A DNA stretch of 64,000 bases from Streptomyces glomeratus (GTDB taxonomy: Bacteria > Actinomycetota > Actinomycetes > Streptomycetales > Streptomycetaceae): NCBI RefSeq assembly GCF_021462825.1, contig NZ_JAKEEB010000033.1:19273-83272 (forward strand), given 5' to 3'. Shown piece by piece: positions 32,708 through 41,879 of the stretch (its first letter is position 1; every line of letters starts with the position of its first letter). The translations under genes were made by a program, and so were the position numbers. The notes beneath the pieces were generated by a model, which saw nothing but the letters and a program-made list of their open reading frames with translations, had not been told where the DNA came from and did not search any database.

Positions 32708-33163
32708 TCAGAGCGGGTTCGTCAGGGACAGGTCCTCTCGGGCCCACTCCCCCCGGAGCGCGTGCGCCACGGCGGCCGCCACCAGCACCCCGGCCGCGAT
32801 CAGCAGGGTGAAGAAGCCCCAGGCCAGCGGCCACAGCGAGGCGTCGGGTTCCGGGTGGGTGCGGAAGGAGACGTGCATCAGCGTGACGGGGGGTACCGCG
32901 ACCAGCAGCAGCGGCCAGCCGAGCCGGTCCCAGTGGCCGAAGTAGGCCGCTAGGAGCAGCAGGGCCAGCCCTAGGAGGACGACGCCGACCGCTGTCACGG
33001 GGGTCGTCTCCTCGGTGGCTCCCGGGGTCGCGGGCCGGTTGCGCAGATCCCAGGGCAGGCACAGCAGGTAGGCCGTGGCGGAGAGGGCCGCGCCGAGCAG
33101 GCGGATCAGCCAGCGCTCGGGCCAGGGCCGCGTTCGCATGGGGCGGAGCAGCTTCTCGGTCAT
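32708..33163 (-). CDS. Hypothetical membrane protein
   Basis: 151 aa. Hydrophobic segments are at about residues 20-37, 57-75, 83-96 and 110-135. It is not recognised. Conserved-looking features are WPERWLIRLLGAALSATAYLLCLPWDLRN and FGHWDRLGWPLLLV. A perfect 28-base palindrome lies 37-64 bases upstream of the ATG, so it is probably under specific transcriptional control. Confidence 0.6.
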   Translation of the reverse strand: MTEKLLRPMRTRPWPERWLIRLLGAALSATAYLLCLPWDLRNRPATPGATEETTPVTAVGVVLLGLALLLLAAYFGHWDRLGWPLLLVAVPPVTLMHVSFRTHPEPDASLWPLAWGFFTLLIAAGVLVAAAVAHALRGEWAREDLSLTNPL

Positions 33164-33199
33164 GCGTACGAGGGTCCCGGTGGAGCGGCGGAGCCGGGA

Positions 33200-33227
33200 G
33201 AGTACGGGTACTCAAGTACCCGTACTC
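33200..33227. promoter_or_regulatory. Perfect 13-bp inverted repeat upstream of the membrane-protein gene
   Basis: Arms GAGTACGGGTACT and AGTACCCGTACTC with a CA spacer. No T-tract and not directly after a gene, so an operator is more likely than a terminator. Confidence 0.75.
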
Positions 33228-33240
33228 ATTCGGCCCGGCG

Positions 33241-33273
33241 TATGGATGGCGTACGGATGGCCTACGGATGGCC
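33241..33273. repeat. 11-bp direct repeat, three units
   Basis: TATGGATGGCG, TACGGATGGCC, TACGGATGGCC in direct succession, 13 bases from the palindrome, in the same 148-base spacer. Confidence 0.75.
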
Positions 33274-33311
33274 TGCAAATTCCGGAGGCCTTATGGACGC
33301 ACGGGGGGCGC

Positions 33312-34793
33312 CTACGGTGTCGCGCTCGCGCTCGCGGCGCCGCCCGTCACCGCCGTCAGCGGCTGGGCGATGTCCTCCAGCGAGCGGCGTTCCGCACGGA
33401 CCGCGAGCAGGGCCGCGACCAGTCCGGCCACGCACATCAGGGCCGCGCCGATCTGGAAGGCGAGGACCGTGTCGCCGACCTTGCCGGTGCCGGTGAGATC
33501 CGCGAACAGCAGGGGGCCGCTGACTCCGCCGGCGGCGGTGCCCATGGCGTAGAAGAAGGCGATGGACATGGCCCGGGTCTCCATCGGGAACACCTCGGAG
33601 ACGGTCAGATAGGCGCTGGAGGCGCCCGCCGAGGCGAAGAACAGCACCGCGCACCAGCAGGCCGTCAGCGTGCCCGCGTCCAGCGAGCCCCGGCCGAAGA
33701 GCCATGCCGTGCCGAACAGGAGCAGCCCGGACAGCAGATACGTCGAGGAGATCATCACCCGGCGGCCGACCGTGTCGAAGAGCTTGCCGAGCAGCAGCGG
33801 GCCGAGGAAGTTGCCGACCGCGATGACTGCGAAGTAGTAGCCGGTGTGGTCGGCCGGGATGTCGTAGAACTTGGTGAGGATCGCGCCGAAGCCGAAGGTG
33901 ATGGCGTTGTAGAGGAACGCCTGGCCGATGAAGAGGGCGAAGCCCAGAACGGCGCGCTTGCGGTACCGGGAGAAGACCGTGCGGGCGATGGTGAGGAAGC
34001 CGATGCTCTGGCGCTGATGGATGGTGATCTCGCCCAGGGGCCGCGGCAGCGGCTCGCCCTTCTCCTCCACGACCTGCCGTTCGATGGCGGACACCACCTG
34101 TTCCGCCTCCTGCTCCCTGCCGTGGATCAGCAGCCAGCGGGGACTCTCGGGTACGTGCCGCCGCACCAGGAGGATGACCAGGCCGAGGACGACTCCCAGC
34201 GCGAACGTCAGCCGCCAGCCCACGTCCTTCGCCAGGATGCCCGTGTTCAGCGCGAGGATCGACAGCAGGGAGCCGCCGACGGCGCCCACCCAGAAGCTGC
34301 CGTTGATGACCAGGTCGACACGGCCGCGGTAGTACGCCGGGATCAGTTCGTCGATCGCGGAGTTGATGGCCGCGTACTCACCGCCGATGCCGAAGCCGGT
34401 GAGGAAGCGGAAGAGGAAGAACCACCACGGCTGGAAGGAGACCGCGGTCAGGGCGGTGGCACCGAGGTAGACCGCGAGGGTGATCATGAACAGCTTCTTG
34501 CGGCCGTAGCGGTCGGTGAGGCGGCCCCAGAAAAGGGCGCCGGAGCAGGCGCCCGCGACATACAGCGCCGCCGCCAGGCCGGTGACCTGGCCGGAACTGA
34601 TCGGCAGCCCGCTGCCGGGCTCCGAGAGCCGGCTGGCGATGTTGCCGACGACCGTGACCTCCAGGCCGTCGAGGATCCATACCGTGCCGAGTCCGATCAC
34701 GATCGTCCAGTGCCAGCGTGACCAGGGCAGCCGATCGAGTCGAGCGGGTATTGCGGTGGTGACCGTGCCGGGCTGTGGCGCGGTGATGGGCAT
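33312..34793 (-). CDS. MFS transporter of the sugar/metabolite:H+ symporter group
   Basis: 493 aa, 12 helices. Family motifs are GRLTDRYGRKKLFMI after helix 2, RFLTGFGIGGEYAAINSAIDELIP, and PESPRWLL with a long cytoplasmic loop (REQEAEQVVSAIERQVVEEKG). KLFDTVGRRVMI follows in the second half. This is the sugar porter or benzoate/MHS-like pattern. ATG at 34793 with GAGGAGG just upstream. Substrate unknown; no linked catabolic genes. Confidence 0.88.
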   Translation of the reverse strand: MPITAPQPGTVTTAIPARLDRLPWSRWHWTIVIGLGTVWILDGLEVTVVGNIASRLSEPGSGLPISSGQVTGLAAALYVAGACSGALFWGRLTDRYGRKKLFMITLAVYLGATALTAVSFQPWWFFLFRFLTGFGIGGEYAAINSAIDELIPAYYRGRVDLVINGSFWVGAVGGSLLSILALNTGILAKDVGWRLTFALGVVLGLVILLVRRHVPESPRWLLIHGREQEAEQVVSAIERQVVEEKGEPLPRPLGEITIHQRQSIGFLTIARTVFSRYRKRAVLGFALFIGQAFLYNAITFGFGAILTKFYDIPADHTGYYFAVIAVGNFLGPLLLGKLFDTVGRRVMISSTYLLSGLLLFGTAWLFGRGSLDAGTLTACWCAVLFFASAGASSAYLTVSEVFPMETRAMSIAFFYAMGTAAGGVSGPLLFADLTGTGKVGDTVLAFQIGAALMCVAGLVAALLAVRAERRSLEDIAQPLTAVTGGAASASATP

Positions 34794-34935
34794 GGTTTCC
34801 TCCTCGGGACGCCGGGTGACGCCGCACGGGCCCGAGTGCCCGCTCACCAGCGCCTTACGCCCTGCGGCTGCCGCACCGGCCTACGGCAGGTCCCCGGACG
34901 GAGGACCCGCGCCGGATCCCGCGCCCGTCGGCGGT

Positions 34936-36360
34936 TCACGCCCCGAGGAGCCGCGACACCGTGTAGATCAGCAGTCCCGCGAGCGAACCCACCACCGTGC
35001 CGTTGATCCGGATGAACTGCAGGTCCCGGCCGATGTGCGCCTCGATCTTCCGCGTGGTGTGTCCGGCGTCCCAGCTCGCGACCGTGTCCGTGATCAGGGA
35101 GGTGATCTCCTTGCGGTACGTCGTCACGACGTGCACCGCCGCGCCCTCCACCCAGCGGTCCACCTTGGCCTGGGTCCTCGGTTCGTCCGCCATACGGCTG
35201 CCCAGCGACAGCAGAGACGCCCGAACCCGCACCCGCAGCTCGCTCCGCTCGTCCTCCGCGGCGGAGACGATCATGGAGCGGACGGCGGTCCAGGCGGAGG
35301 CGATCAGGTCCTGGACCTCGCCGCGGCCCAGCACCTCGCCCTTGAGCCGCTCCACACGCGCCCGGGTGTCCGTGTCGGACTGCAGATCGGAGGCGAAGTC
35401 GCCGAGGAACCGGTCGAGGGCGCCGCGTGCGGGATGCGAGGGCGAGTCGCGCATCTCGGTGACGAACCGCAGCAACTCCTTGTAGACGCGCTCGCCGACC
35501 TTCTTGTCGACGAACCGGGGGGTCCAGCCGGGGGCGCCGCCCTGGACGGCGGCCATGACCTGGTCGTCGTGCAGGACGAGCCAGTCGTGGGCACGGATGC
35601 AGACCAGGTCGACTATCCGTTTGTGGCCGCCGTCCGCGACGACCCTCTCCAGCATCTTGCCGAGCCCGGGTGCGATCTCCTGGGCGTCGGCGCGGCGGGT
35701 GATGGCCTCGCCGACCACCGCCTGGACGTCGGAGTCGCGCAGCACGGTCAGGGCCCCGCGCAGAGCGGTCGCCAGCTCGGCCGTCACCCGGTCGGCGTTC
35801 TCCGGCCGGGCGAGCCAGGCACCCAGGCGGCTGCTGATGCCGACGGCGTGCAGCCGCAGCCGTACGACCTCCTCGGAGAGGAAGTTCTCCCCGACGAACT
35901 CGCCCAGGGACACGCCGAGCTGGTCCTTCTTGTTCGGGATGATCGCCGTGTGCGGGATGGGCAGGCCGAGCGGGTGGCGGAAGAGCGCCGTGACCGCGAA
36001 CCAGTCGGCGAGCGCGCCGACCATGCCGGCCTCGGCGGCCGCCGCCAGATAACCGGCCCAGGGGCCCGCGCCGGCGTGCCGCCCCCAGGTGGCGAGGGCG
36101 TACACGAGCGCGACGAGCAGCAGCAGTCCCGTGGCCGTGGTCTTCATACGGCGCACGCCCCGGCGCTTCTCCTCGTCGGCGGGGCTGAAGGAGGTCATCG
36201 CGCGGCTCGGAACGGCCGCGCTCACGGCGGCCGCTCGGCCCGTGGCGGCGGTGTCCTTGCCGGCGGATCCCCCGGCGCCCGCGGACGGGCCGCCCACGGA
36301 CCGCCCGGCGCGGGCGGATCGCCCGATGGTCGCCGGTTCATCAGGTTTTATGCGTTTCAT
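34936..36360 (-). CDS. DUF445 family membrane protein
   Basis: 474 aa. A disordered N-terminus is followed by two helices near residues 70-110 (GLLLLVALVYALATWGRHAG, YLAAAAEAGMVGALADWFAVTALFRHPLGLPIPHTAIIPNKKDQLG), which is the DUF445 signature. A long helical soluble region and a last C-terminal helix (GSLAGLLIYTVSRLLG) complete the family layout. Function unknown, envelope-related. An ATG at 36393 in the same frame is an alternative start. Confidence 0.85.
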   Translation of the reverse strand: MKRIKPDEPATIGRSARAGRSVGGPSAGAGGSAGKDTAATGRAAAVSAAVPSRAMTSFSPADEEKRRGVRRMKTTATGLLLLVALVYALATWGRHAGAGPWAGYLAAAAEAGMVGALADWFAVTALFRHPLGLPIPHTAIIPNKKDQLGVSLGEFVGENFLSEEVVRLRLHAVGISSRLGAWLARPENADRVTAELATALRGALTVLRDSDVQAVVGEAITRRADAQEIAPGLGKMLERVVADGGHKRIVDLVCIRAHDWLVLHDDQVMAAVQGGAPGWTPRFVDKKVGERVYKELLRFVTEMRDSPSHPARGALDRFLGDFASDLQSDTDTRARVERLKGEVLGRGEVQDLIASAWTAVRSMIVSAAEDERSELRVRVRASLLSLGSRMADEPRTQAKVDRWVEGAAVHVVTTYRKEITSLITDTVASWDAGHTTRKIEAHIGRDLQFIRINGTVVGSLAGLLIYTVSRLLGA

Positions 36361-36601
36361 CCGCTCCACCCGATCGTGTCCCTCGTTACACATTGTCCCT
36401 TCCTGACCGACTCCTGGAACGGAACGGGAGTTCCCGGCGTCTGTCCGCTTGGAGGAGTCTCGGGGGCTTCTCAGGGTCGCGTCGGGGTTCCTGCCGGGGA
36501 TCAGTGGGGCCCCTCCGTTTTCCTCCCGCCTCATGACGCATCATGAAGCCGATCAGCATCGGAGCCCCCGGGCTCCCGTCGCCCGAGGAGACACGCGCCG
36601 C

Positions 36602-37930
36602 ATGACCAGGCGTCACGGTTATGCCCTGCCGGCCGCGATCGTCACCGTGATCGTGGCCCTGTCCACCGCCATATACCTCGCCGCCGCGGCCGACGACGGC
36701 AATGGCCGCGGCACCCTCGCCGCCGGCCGGCCCGCCCCGCGGGGCTCCGCCGCCCCCGCCTCGGTCGGGGCCTGGGTGAGCACCTGGTCGGCCTCGCCCT
36801 CCGGCGCCGAGCCCGGCACCGCCGCGGACGGGATGGCGGGACGGTCCGTGCGCAACGTCGTGCACGCCGACGTCGGCGGTACGAGTGCCCGGATCACGCT
36901 GTCCAATCTCTACGGACGGCAGCCCCTGACCGTCTCGCACGCCTCGATCGCGGTCGCCGCGACGGGCGGCCCGGCCGCGGCCGCCGGCACCATGCGCCGG
37001 ATCACCTTCGGCGGCACCCCCTCGGTCGTCGTGCCCGCCGGCCGGCAGGTGGTCAGTGACGCCGTCCGCATCGCCGTCCCGGGCGACTCGGACGTGCTCG
37101 TGACCACGTACTCCCCCACTCCGTCGGGCCCGGTCACCTACCACCGGCAAGCCCGCCAGATCTCGTACGTCGCGCGGGGCGACCGCACGGAGGACGTGAA
37201 CGGCGCCGGATACACCGAACAGAGCCCGTATTGGCGCTATCTGACCGCGCTCGACGTGCTCGGCGACCAGGCGGCCGGGACAGTGGTCGCACTCGGCGAC
37301 TCGATCACCGACGGCATCACCTCCACCGTGGGCGCCAACCGCCGCTGGACGGACGTCCTCGCCGAGCGGCTGCGTCAGGCGGCCGGGTCCGGTGACGTGC
37401 CGCGCTACAGCGTGGTCAACCAAGGGATCAGCGGCAACCAGGTGCTGGCCGGTGGCCCCGGCCGGCCCGCCGGCAACCCGAGCGCCCTCTCCCGCTTCGA
37501 CCGCGATGTGCTGGGCCGCACGAACGTCAGGGCCGTCGTCGTCGACCTCGGCGTCAACGACATCCTGCGCAACCCCGGCCGGGCCGACCCCGACCGGATC
37601 ACGGCGGGCCTGCGCACCCTCGTCCGCGAGGCACACGCCCACGGGCTGAAGGTCGTCGGGGCGACGCTCATGCCGTTCGGGGGCCACCGCGGCTACCGGC
37701 CCGACCGCGAGCAGGTGCGGCAGGAAGTCAACGCGCGGATCCGGTCGGGCACGGTGTACGACGCGGTCGTCGACTTCGACGCGGCGCTGCGGGACCCGTA
37801 CGATCCGCGCCGGCTGCGCGCCGGCTACGACTCGGGCGACCACCTCCACCCCGGCGACAGGGGCTTCGCCAGGATGGCGGAGTTCTTCGACCTCACCTCA
37901 CTGAAGGGTGCGGCACCGGCACAGCTGTAG
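36602..37930 (+). CDS. Secreted SGNH/GDSL hydrolase
   Basis: 442 aa. Signal-anchor at residues about 8-30. The N-terminal beta domain (residues about 55-220) is typical of the large actinobacterial SGNH esterases. Catalytic Ser234 is in ALGDSITDG (block I), then GISGNQ (II), DLGVNDI (III) and Asp413-x-x-His416 in SGDHLHPGD (V). Likely acetyl- or acyl-esterase on extracellular glycans or lipids. ATG at 36602 with GAGGAG 11 bases upstream. Confidence 0.9.
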   Translation: MTRRHGYALPAAIVTVIVALSTAIYLAAAADDGNGRGTLAAGRPAPRGSAAPASVGAWVSTWSASPSGAEPGTAADGMAGRSVRNVVHADVGGTSARITLSNLYGRQPLTVSHASIAVAATGGPAAAAGTMRRITFGGTPSVVVPAGRQVVSDAVRIAVPGDSDVLVTTYSPTPSGPVTYHRQARQISYVARGDRTEDVNGAGYTEQSPYWRYLTALDVLGDQAAGTVVALGDSITDGITSTVGANRRWTDVLAERLRQAAGSGDVPRYSVVNQGISGNQVLAGGPGRPAGNPSALSRFDRDVLGRTNVRAVVVDLGVNDILRNPGRADPDRITAGLRTLVREAHAHGLKVVGATLMPFGGHRGYRPDREQVRQEVNARIRSGTVYDAVVDFDAALRDPYDPRRLRAGYDSGDHLHPGDRGFARMAEFFDLTSLKGAAPAQL

Positions 37931-37963
37931 CGCCTCGGTAATCCCCGCGCCGGTAATCCCGCC

Positions 37964-38902
37964 TCAGTGGTCCCCGTACCGGCGCCGGTCCCGCTCCTCG
38001 CGGCGGGATTCCCGGCGCTCCCGGTGCAGCTCCCGGCGCTCCTCGTGGCGCTCGCGGCGCTCCTCGCGGCGTTCGCGCAGCAGCTCGCGGTGCTCGTCCA
38101 GTGCCTCGCGGGCGTCGAGCAGGCCCTGGAGGCCGTCCGGGCCCTCACGGCGGGAGGCGTTCAGCTCCTTGCGCACGGCCTTGCGGTCCAGCTTCTCCCG
38201 GCGCCGCTCCTCCTTCAGCCGCTGCCGCTCGGCCCGGGTCAGCTTGCGCTCGATGCCGACCCCGCCCCAGAAGGCGAAGCCGGTGACGATCACCCGCGGC
38301 GCGCCGGGCTCACCGGGCGTACCCTCCTCGCGGTGGTCGAAGCCGCCCATGATCCCGATGCCGCGCACGACCACCTCGACGCCCGGCGGCACGATCACGT
38401 TCATCCCGCCCATGATCGCCACGCAGTTGATCTCGACCTCCCGGTCGGCGAAGTAGGCCTCCCGCAGATCGATCTCACCGCCGCCCCAGAAGGCGAAGCA
38501 GTTGAACCGCCGGGGCGCCGTCCAGCGCCCCTTGCGCTGGAACCCGGACATGACGGCGACCGCCCACGAGGACGACCCCTCGCCGCCGACGACCCGCTCC
38601 CGCCAACTTCCGGCGACCTCGGGCTCCTTGACCAGGGACACCGCAGGGGCGCCGACGCCCGCGGCCGGCAGGTCCCTGGTGATCGGCGCCAGTTCGCCGT
38701 AGGTCCGCGCCTGGTAGGTCGCCTCCAGGCGCTCCTCGAACTCCCCCATGTCGAGACGGCCCTCGGCGAGGGCGTCCCGCAGGACCTCGGCGACCCGCTC
38801 ACGGTCGGCGTCGGAGGCACGGAGATCCTGGGCGGGGGATGCGGAATCCGTCGGCGTCAGCCGCTGATCGTCACGTCCCCCGGAAGACACAGCGTCGGTC
38901 AT
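37964..38902 (-). CDS. DUF1707 / LiaF-like protein with long Arg/Glu helix
   Basis: 312 aa. Residues about 27-80 are DUF1707 (LRASDADRERVAEVLRDALAEGRLDMGEFEERLEATYQARTYGEL). Residues about 115-215 are the LiaF-like beta helix (SGFQRKGRWTAP, FAFWGGGEIDLREAYF, IMGGMNVIVPPGVEV, GFAFWGGVGIERK), linked in Firmicutes to envelope-stress signalling. The last 80 residues are a highly charged helix with repeating ERREERRERHEERREL units, probably a single alpha-helix. There is no membrane segment, so it acts in the cytoplasm. Confidence 0.85.
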   Translation of the reverse strand: MTDAVSSGGRDDQRLTPTDSASPAQDLRASDADRERVAEVLRDALAEGRLDMGEFEERLEATYQARTYGELAPITRDLPAAGVGAPAVSLVKEPEVAGSWRERVVGGEGSSSWAVAVMSGFQRKGRWTAPRRFNCFAFWGGGEIDLREAYFADREVEINCVAIMGGMNVIVPPGVEVVVRGIGIMGGFDHREEGTPGEPGAPRVIVTGFAFWGGVGIERKLTRAERQRLKEERRREKLDRKAVRKELNASRREGPDGLQGLLDAREALDEHRELLRERREERRERHEERRELHRERRESRREERDRRRYGDH

Positions 38903-38935
38903 GGGCTTCAGCCTACGAGTTCCCCGCGCCCCGGA

Positions 38936-39937
38936 CTACGCCGAAGTCCTCTCGGCGTACATCCGCGCGATCACCGCCTCGATGTCCGGCTCCCGCACCG
39001 ACAGGTCCACCAGCGGATACTCCGCCGCGATCCGCGCCACCAGCGGGGCCGCCGACCGGGACGCCGGAAAGGCGAGCCACTGCCGCGGCCCCTCGACCCG
39101 CACGACGCGCGCGGGCGGCGCCTCGATCGGCGGCAACTCCCGTTCCAGGTCGACCACGAGGGTCCGCTCGCTGTCGCCCGCCTCGTGCAGCCCGGCCAGG
39201 GCACCGTCGTAGACGAGGCGCCCGTGGTCGATGACCATCACCCGCGAACACAGCTGCTCGATGTCCTGGAGGTCGTGCGTGGTCAGCAGCACCGTCGTGC
39301 CACGCTCGGCGTTCAACTCCCGCAGGAACGCACGGACCTTGGCCTTGGAGACCACATCGAGCCCGATCGTCGGCTCGTCGAGGTAGAGCACCTCGGGGTC
39401 GTGCAGCAGCGCCGCCGCGATGTCGCCGCGCATCCGCTGCCCCAGCGACAGCTGCCGCACCGGCACGTCCAACAGGGCGCCCAGCTCCAGCAGTTCGACC
39501 AGCCGGTCCAGGTTCTCGCGGTAGCGCCCGTCCGGGATGCGGTACATCCGGTGCATCAGCCGGTAGGAGTCGATCAGCGGCAGGTCCCACCACAGGGTCG
39601 TCCGCTGGCCGAACACCACCCCGATGCGCTGGGCGAGCCGTGTCCGCTCGCGGGAGGGGTCGATGCCGGCCACCCGCAGCCGGCCGCCGCTCGGAGTGAG
39701 GATCCCCGTCAGCATCTTGATGGTGGTCGACTTCCCCGCGCCGTTCGGCCCGATGTAGCCGACCATCTCGCCCCGCGCCACGGTGAAGGAGAGCGCGTCG
39801 ACGGCCCGCACCTGCCGCCGCTCGCTCCTGAGGAAACCGGTCCGCTTACGCACATGGAAGACCTTCTCCACGCGGTCCACCGCGATGAAGCCGTCCTCCT
39901 GCGGCGAACCGCCGTCGTGCAGGAAACCACCGTCCAT
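38936..39937 (-). CDS. ABC-2-type transporter ATP-binding protein
   Basis: 333 aa. Walker A GPNGAGKST, Q-loop GVVFGQRTTLWWDLP, signature LSLGQRMRG (a variant of LSGGQ), Walker B VLYLDEPTIGLD, and switch His in TTHDL. The NatA/DrrA-like C-terminal part (IEAVIARMY) is present. Works with the two permeases below as an exporter. The three genes are closely spaced (7-base gap, then 8-base overlap). Confidence 0.9.
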   Translation of the reverse strand: MDGGFLHDGGSPQEDGFIAVDRVEKVFHVRKRTGFLRSERRQVRAVDALSFTVARGEMVGYIGPNGAGKSTTIKMLTGILTPSGGRLRVAGIDPSRERTRLAQRIGVVFGQRTTLWWDLPLIDSYRLMHRMYRIPDGRYRENLDRLVELLELGALLDVPVRQLSLGQRMRGDIAAALLHDPEVLYLDEPTIGLDVVSKAKVRAFLRELNAERGTTVLLTTHDLQDIEQLCSRVMVIDHGRLVYDGALAGLHEAGDSERTLVVDLERELPPIEAPPARVVRVEGPRQWLAFPASRSAAPLVARIAAEYPLVDLSVREPDIEAVIARMYAERTSA

Positions 39938-39944
39938 GAGTTCC

Positions 39945-40883
39945 TCAGCTCCCCGTGCTCCGGTACGAACGCAGTCCCGCGCGCCAGGCCAGCCCCGACG
40001 CCGCGCAGCAGGCCGCCGCCACCAGCGGCGGGGTGAAGGCGACCCATGCCGGCAGGTGGAGCGGGTAGGGCCGCCCCAGTACGTACAGTGCGGGCAGCCA
40101 GTTGACGAAGGCGAGCGGCAGCACGAAGGTCACCCCGCGCACCAGTTCCTTCGCGAAGACGGTGGGCGGATACTGCAGCAGGGTCTGACCGCCGTAGGTG
40201 AAGGAGTTCTGCACCTCGGAGGCGTCCTGCGCGACGAACTGGAAGGCCGCGCCGGCCACGAACAGCGCGCAGAAGATCAGTCCGCCGCTGAGCAGCGTCA
40301 GCGGGACCAGCGCCACCTTGAGCGGGGTCCAGGTGACATCGACCGCGGCCAGCGCGTACCCGAGGACGCACGCCCCCTGGGTCACCCGGCCGAGCCGGCG
40401 CAGCCCGAAGCGGTCCGCGGCGACCTGCGCCAGCACCGGCGCGGGGCGCACCAGCAGGGTGTCCAGGGTGCCGTCGCGCACCCGCCGTCCCAGCCGGTCC
40501 ATGGAGCCGATCGCAAGGTCCGCGAGCCCGAACGCGGTCGCCGAGAGGCCGTACAGGAAGGCGATTTCGGGCAGCCGGTATCCGCCGAGGACGTCGACCC
40601 GCGAGAACATCAGCAGGATCGCGACGAAGTCCAGCGCGGTCGCCACGAGGTTGCCCAGCGTGGTCATCACGAACGAGGCCCGGTAGGCCATCGTGGAGCG
40701 GATCCACATCGCGGTGATCAACCGGTAGGCGCGCAGGCCCTCGCGCACCCGGCCGTACGTCCCCTCGCCCGGAGAAGACCGGTCCGGGTGGGCCGGAGAA
40801 GGCCGCCGGTGGGCCGGAGGACGCCGCCGGTCCCGGACCGGCTCCGCGTCCGCGTACACGCCCCCGTACGTCTCCTCAGCCAC
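39945..40883 (-). CDS. ABC-2-type transporter permease 1
   Basis: 312 aa. An Arg/Pro-rich cytoplasmic tail precedes six helices. The MDRLGRRVRDGTLDTLLVRPAPVLAQVAADRFGLRRLGR loop is the DUF990/ABC-2 coupling region. GTG start at 40883, overlapping permease 2 by eight bases. Substrate unknown. Confidence 0.85.
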   Translation of the reverse strand: MAEETYGGVYADAEPVRDRRRPPAHRRPSPAHPDRSSPGEGTYGRVREGLRAYRLITAMWIRSTMAYRASFVMTTLGNLVATALDFVAILLMFSRVDVLGGYRLPEIAFLYGLSATAFGLADLAIGSMDRLGRRVRDGTLDTLLVRPAPVLAQVAADRFGLRRLGRVTQGACVLGYALAAVDVTWTPLKVALVPLTLLSGGLIFCALFVAGAAFQFVAQDASEVQNSFTYGGQTLLQYPPTVFAKELVRGVTFVLPLAFVNWLPALYVLGRPYPLHLPAWVAFTPPLVAAACCAASGLAWRAGLRSYRSTGS

Positions 40884-41676
40884 CCTGCACCACCACCCTG
40901 CGCGTCGCCGCCGACTGGAGCATCCGCCCGGCCGCCAGCAGCACCGCGGCCCAGGCCAGCTGGCGGGCGTAGACGGCCACCGGGTCCGCCGCGCCCAGCA
41001 GGACGTCCGCGGGTGCCTGGATCAGCGACGCCCAGGGCAGGGCGCGCACGATCTCGCCGAGCACGCCCGGAAAGACGTTCAGCGGCAGCAGCATCCCCGA
41101 GCAGAACATCGCCGTGATCCAGGCGATCTGCGCCACACCCGCCCCGTCCATCAGCCAGAACGCGGTGAGCGCGACCAGGAAGCGGATCGCGAAGCTGACC
41201 ACCGCGCCCAGCGTGACGGCGGCCAGGAAGGCAGCCCAGACCAGCGGGCGGGAGGGCAGGGCGAGCGGGAAGAGGAACGCGCCGACCGCCATCGGCAGCA
41301 CACCCCGCGCCAGCAGATGGAACAGGGCCCTGCCCAGGTCCCCGGCCAGCCACCACAGCTGGAGATCGGCGGGCCGGTACAGGTCGATCGCGATGTCGCC
41401 GGTGCGGATGCGCTCCATCAGCTCGTCCTCGAAGCCGCCGCCCATCACCGAGACGGTCATCAGCAGCGCCTGCCCGACCCATACGTACGTCAACGCCTGG
41501 CCCTTGTCGTACCCCCCGAGATGAGGCCGTTCGTGCCACAGGGCGAGATAGGTGTATGCCAAGATCAATCCGAAGACCGTGTTGGTGAACACCCCCGCCG
41601 CGGTCGCGGTCCGGTAGGTCGCGTACCGCCGGAAACCACCGGCGGCGACAGCGGCGTACAGCCGCCCTGTCCCCAC
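40876..41676 (-). CDS. ABC-2-type transporter permease 2
   Basis: 266 aa, six helices. The coupling loop FEDELMERIRTGDIAIDLYRPADLQLWWLAGDLGRAL parallels that of permease 1. The GTG at 41676 has a full AAGGAGGTG five bases upstream, which overrules the longer open frame. First gene of the exporter operon, divergent from the PBP gene. Confidence 0.85.
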   Translation of the reverse strand: MGTGRLYAAVAAGGFRRYATYRTATAAGVFTNTVFGLILAYTYLALWHERPHLGGYDKGQALTYVWVGQALLMTVSVMGGGFEDELMERIRTGDIAIDLYRPADLQLWWLAGDLGRALFHLLARGVLPMAVGAFLFPLALPSRPLVWAAFLAAVTLGAVVSFAIRFLVALTAFWLMDGAGVAQIAWITAMFCSGMLLPLNVFPGVLGEIVRALPWASLIQAPADVLLGAADPVAVYARQLAWAAVLLAAGRMLQSAATRRVVVQGG

Positions 41677-41879
41677 GGGAACACCTCCTTCGACGCGTGC
41701 CGGAGCGAAGCGCAGGAGCCTAGCGCGGGGACGAAGTGGCGTACCACACGTTTTCCCGGTAAAGCAGGTCCGCCGTACCGGGAACGGAACGGTTGGTGCG
41801 ACAGTCTTCATCAGGGGGCGCACATGGCGTATGAGGGCGTACGGGAACGTACGACGCGAAACGGGAGTCCGGCACCACG

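Noticed and set aside
37967..40036. 689-aa plus-strand frame
   Set aside because: Antisense shadow of the DUF1707 and ABC genes, His/Pro/Gln/Arg-rich as expected for such shadows.
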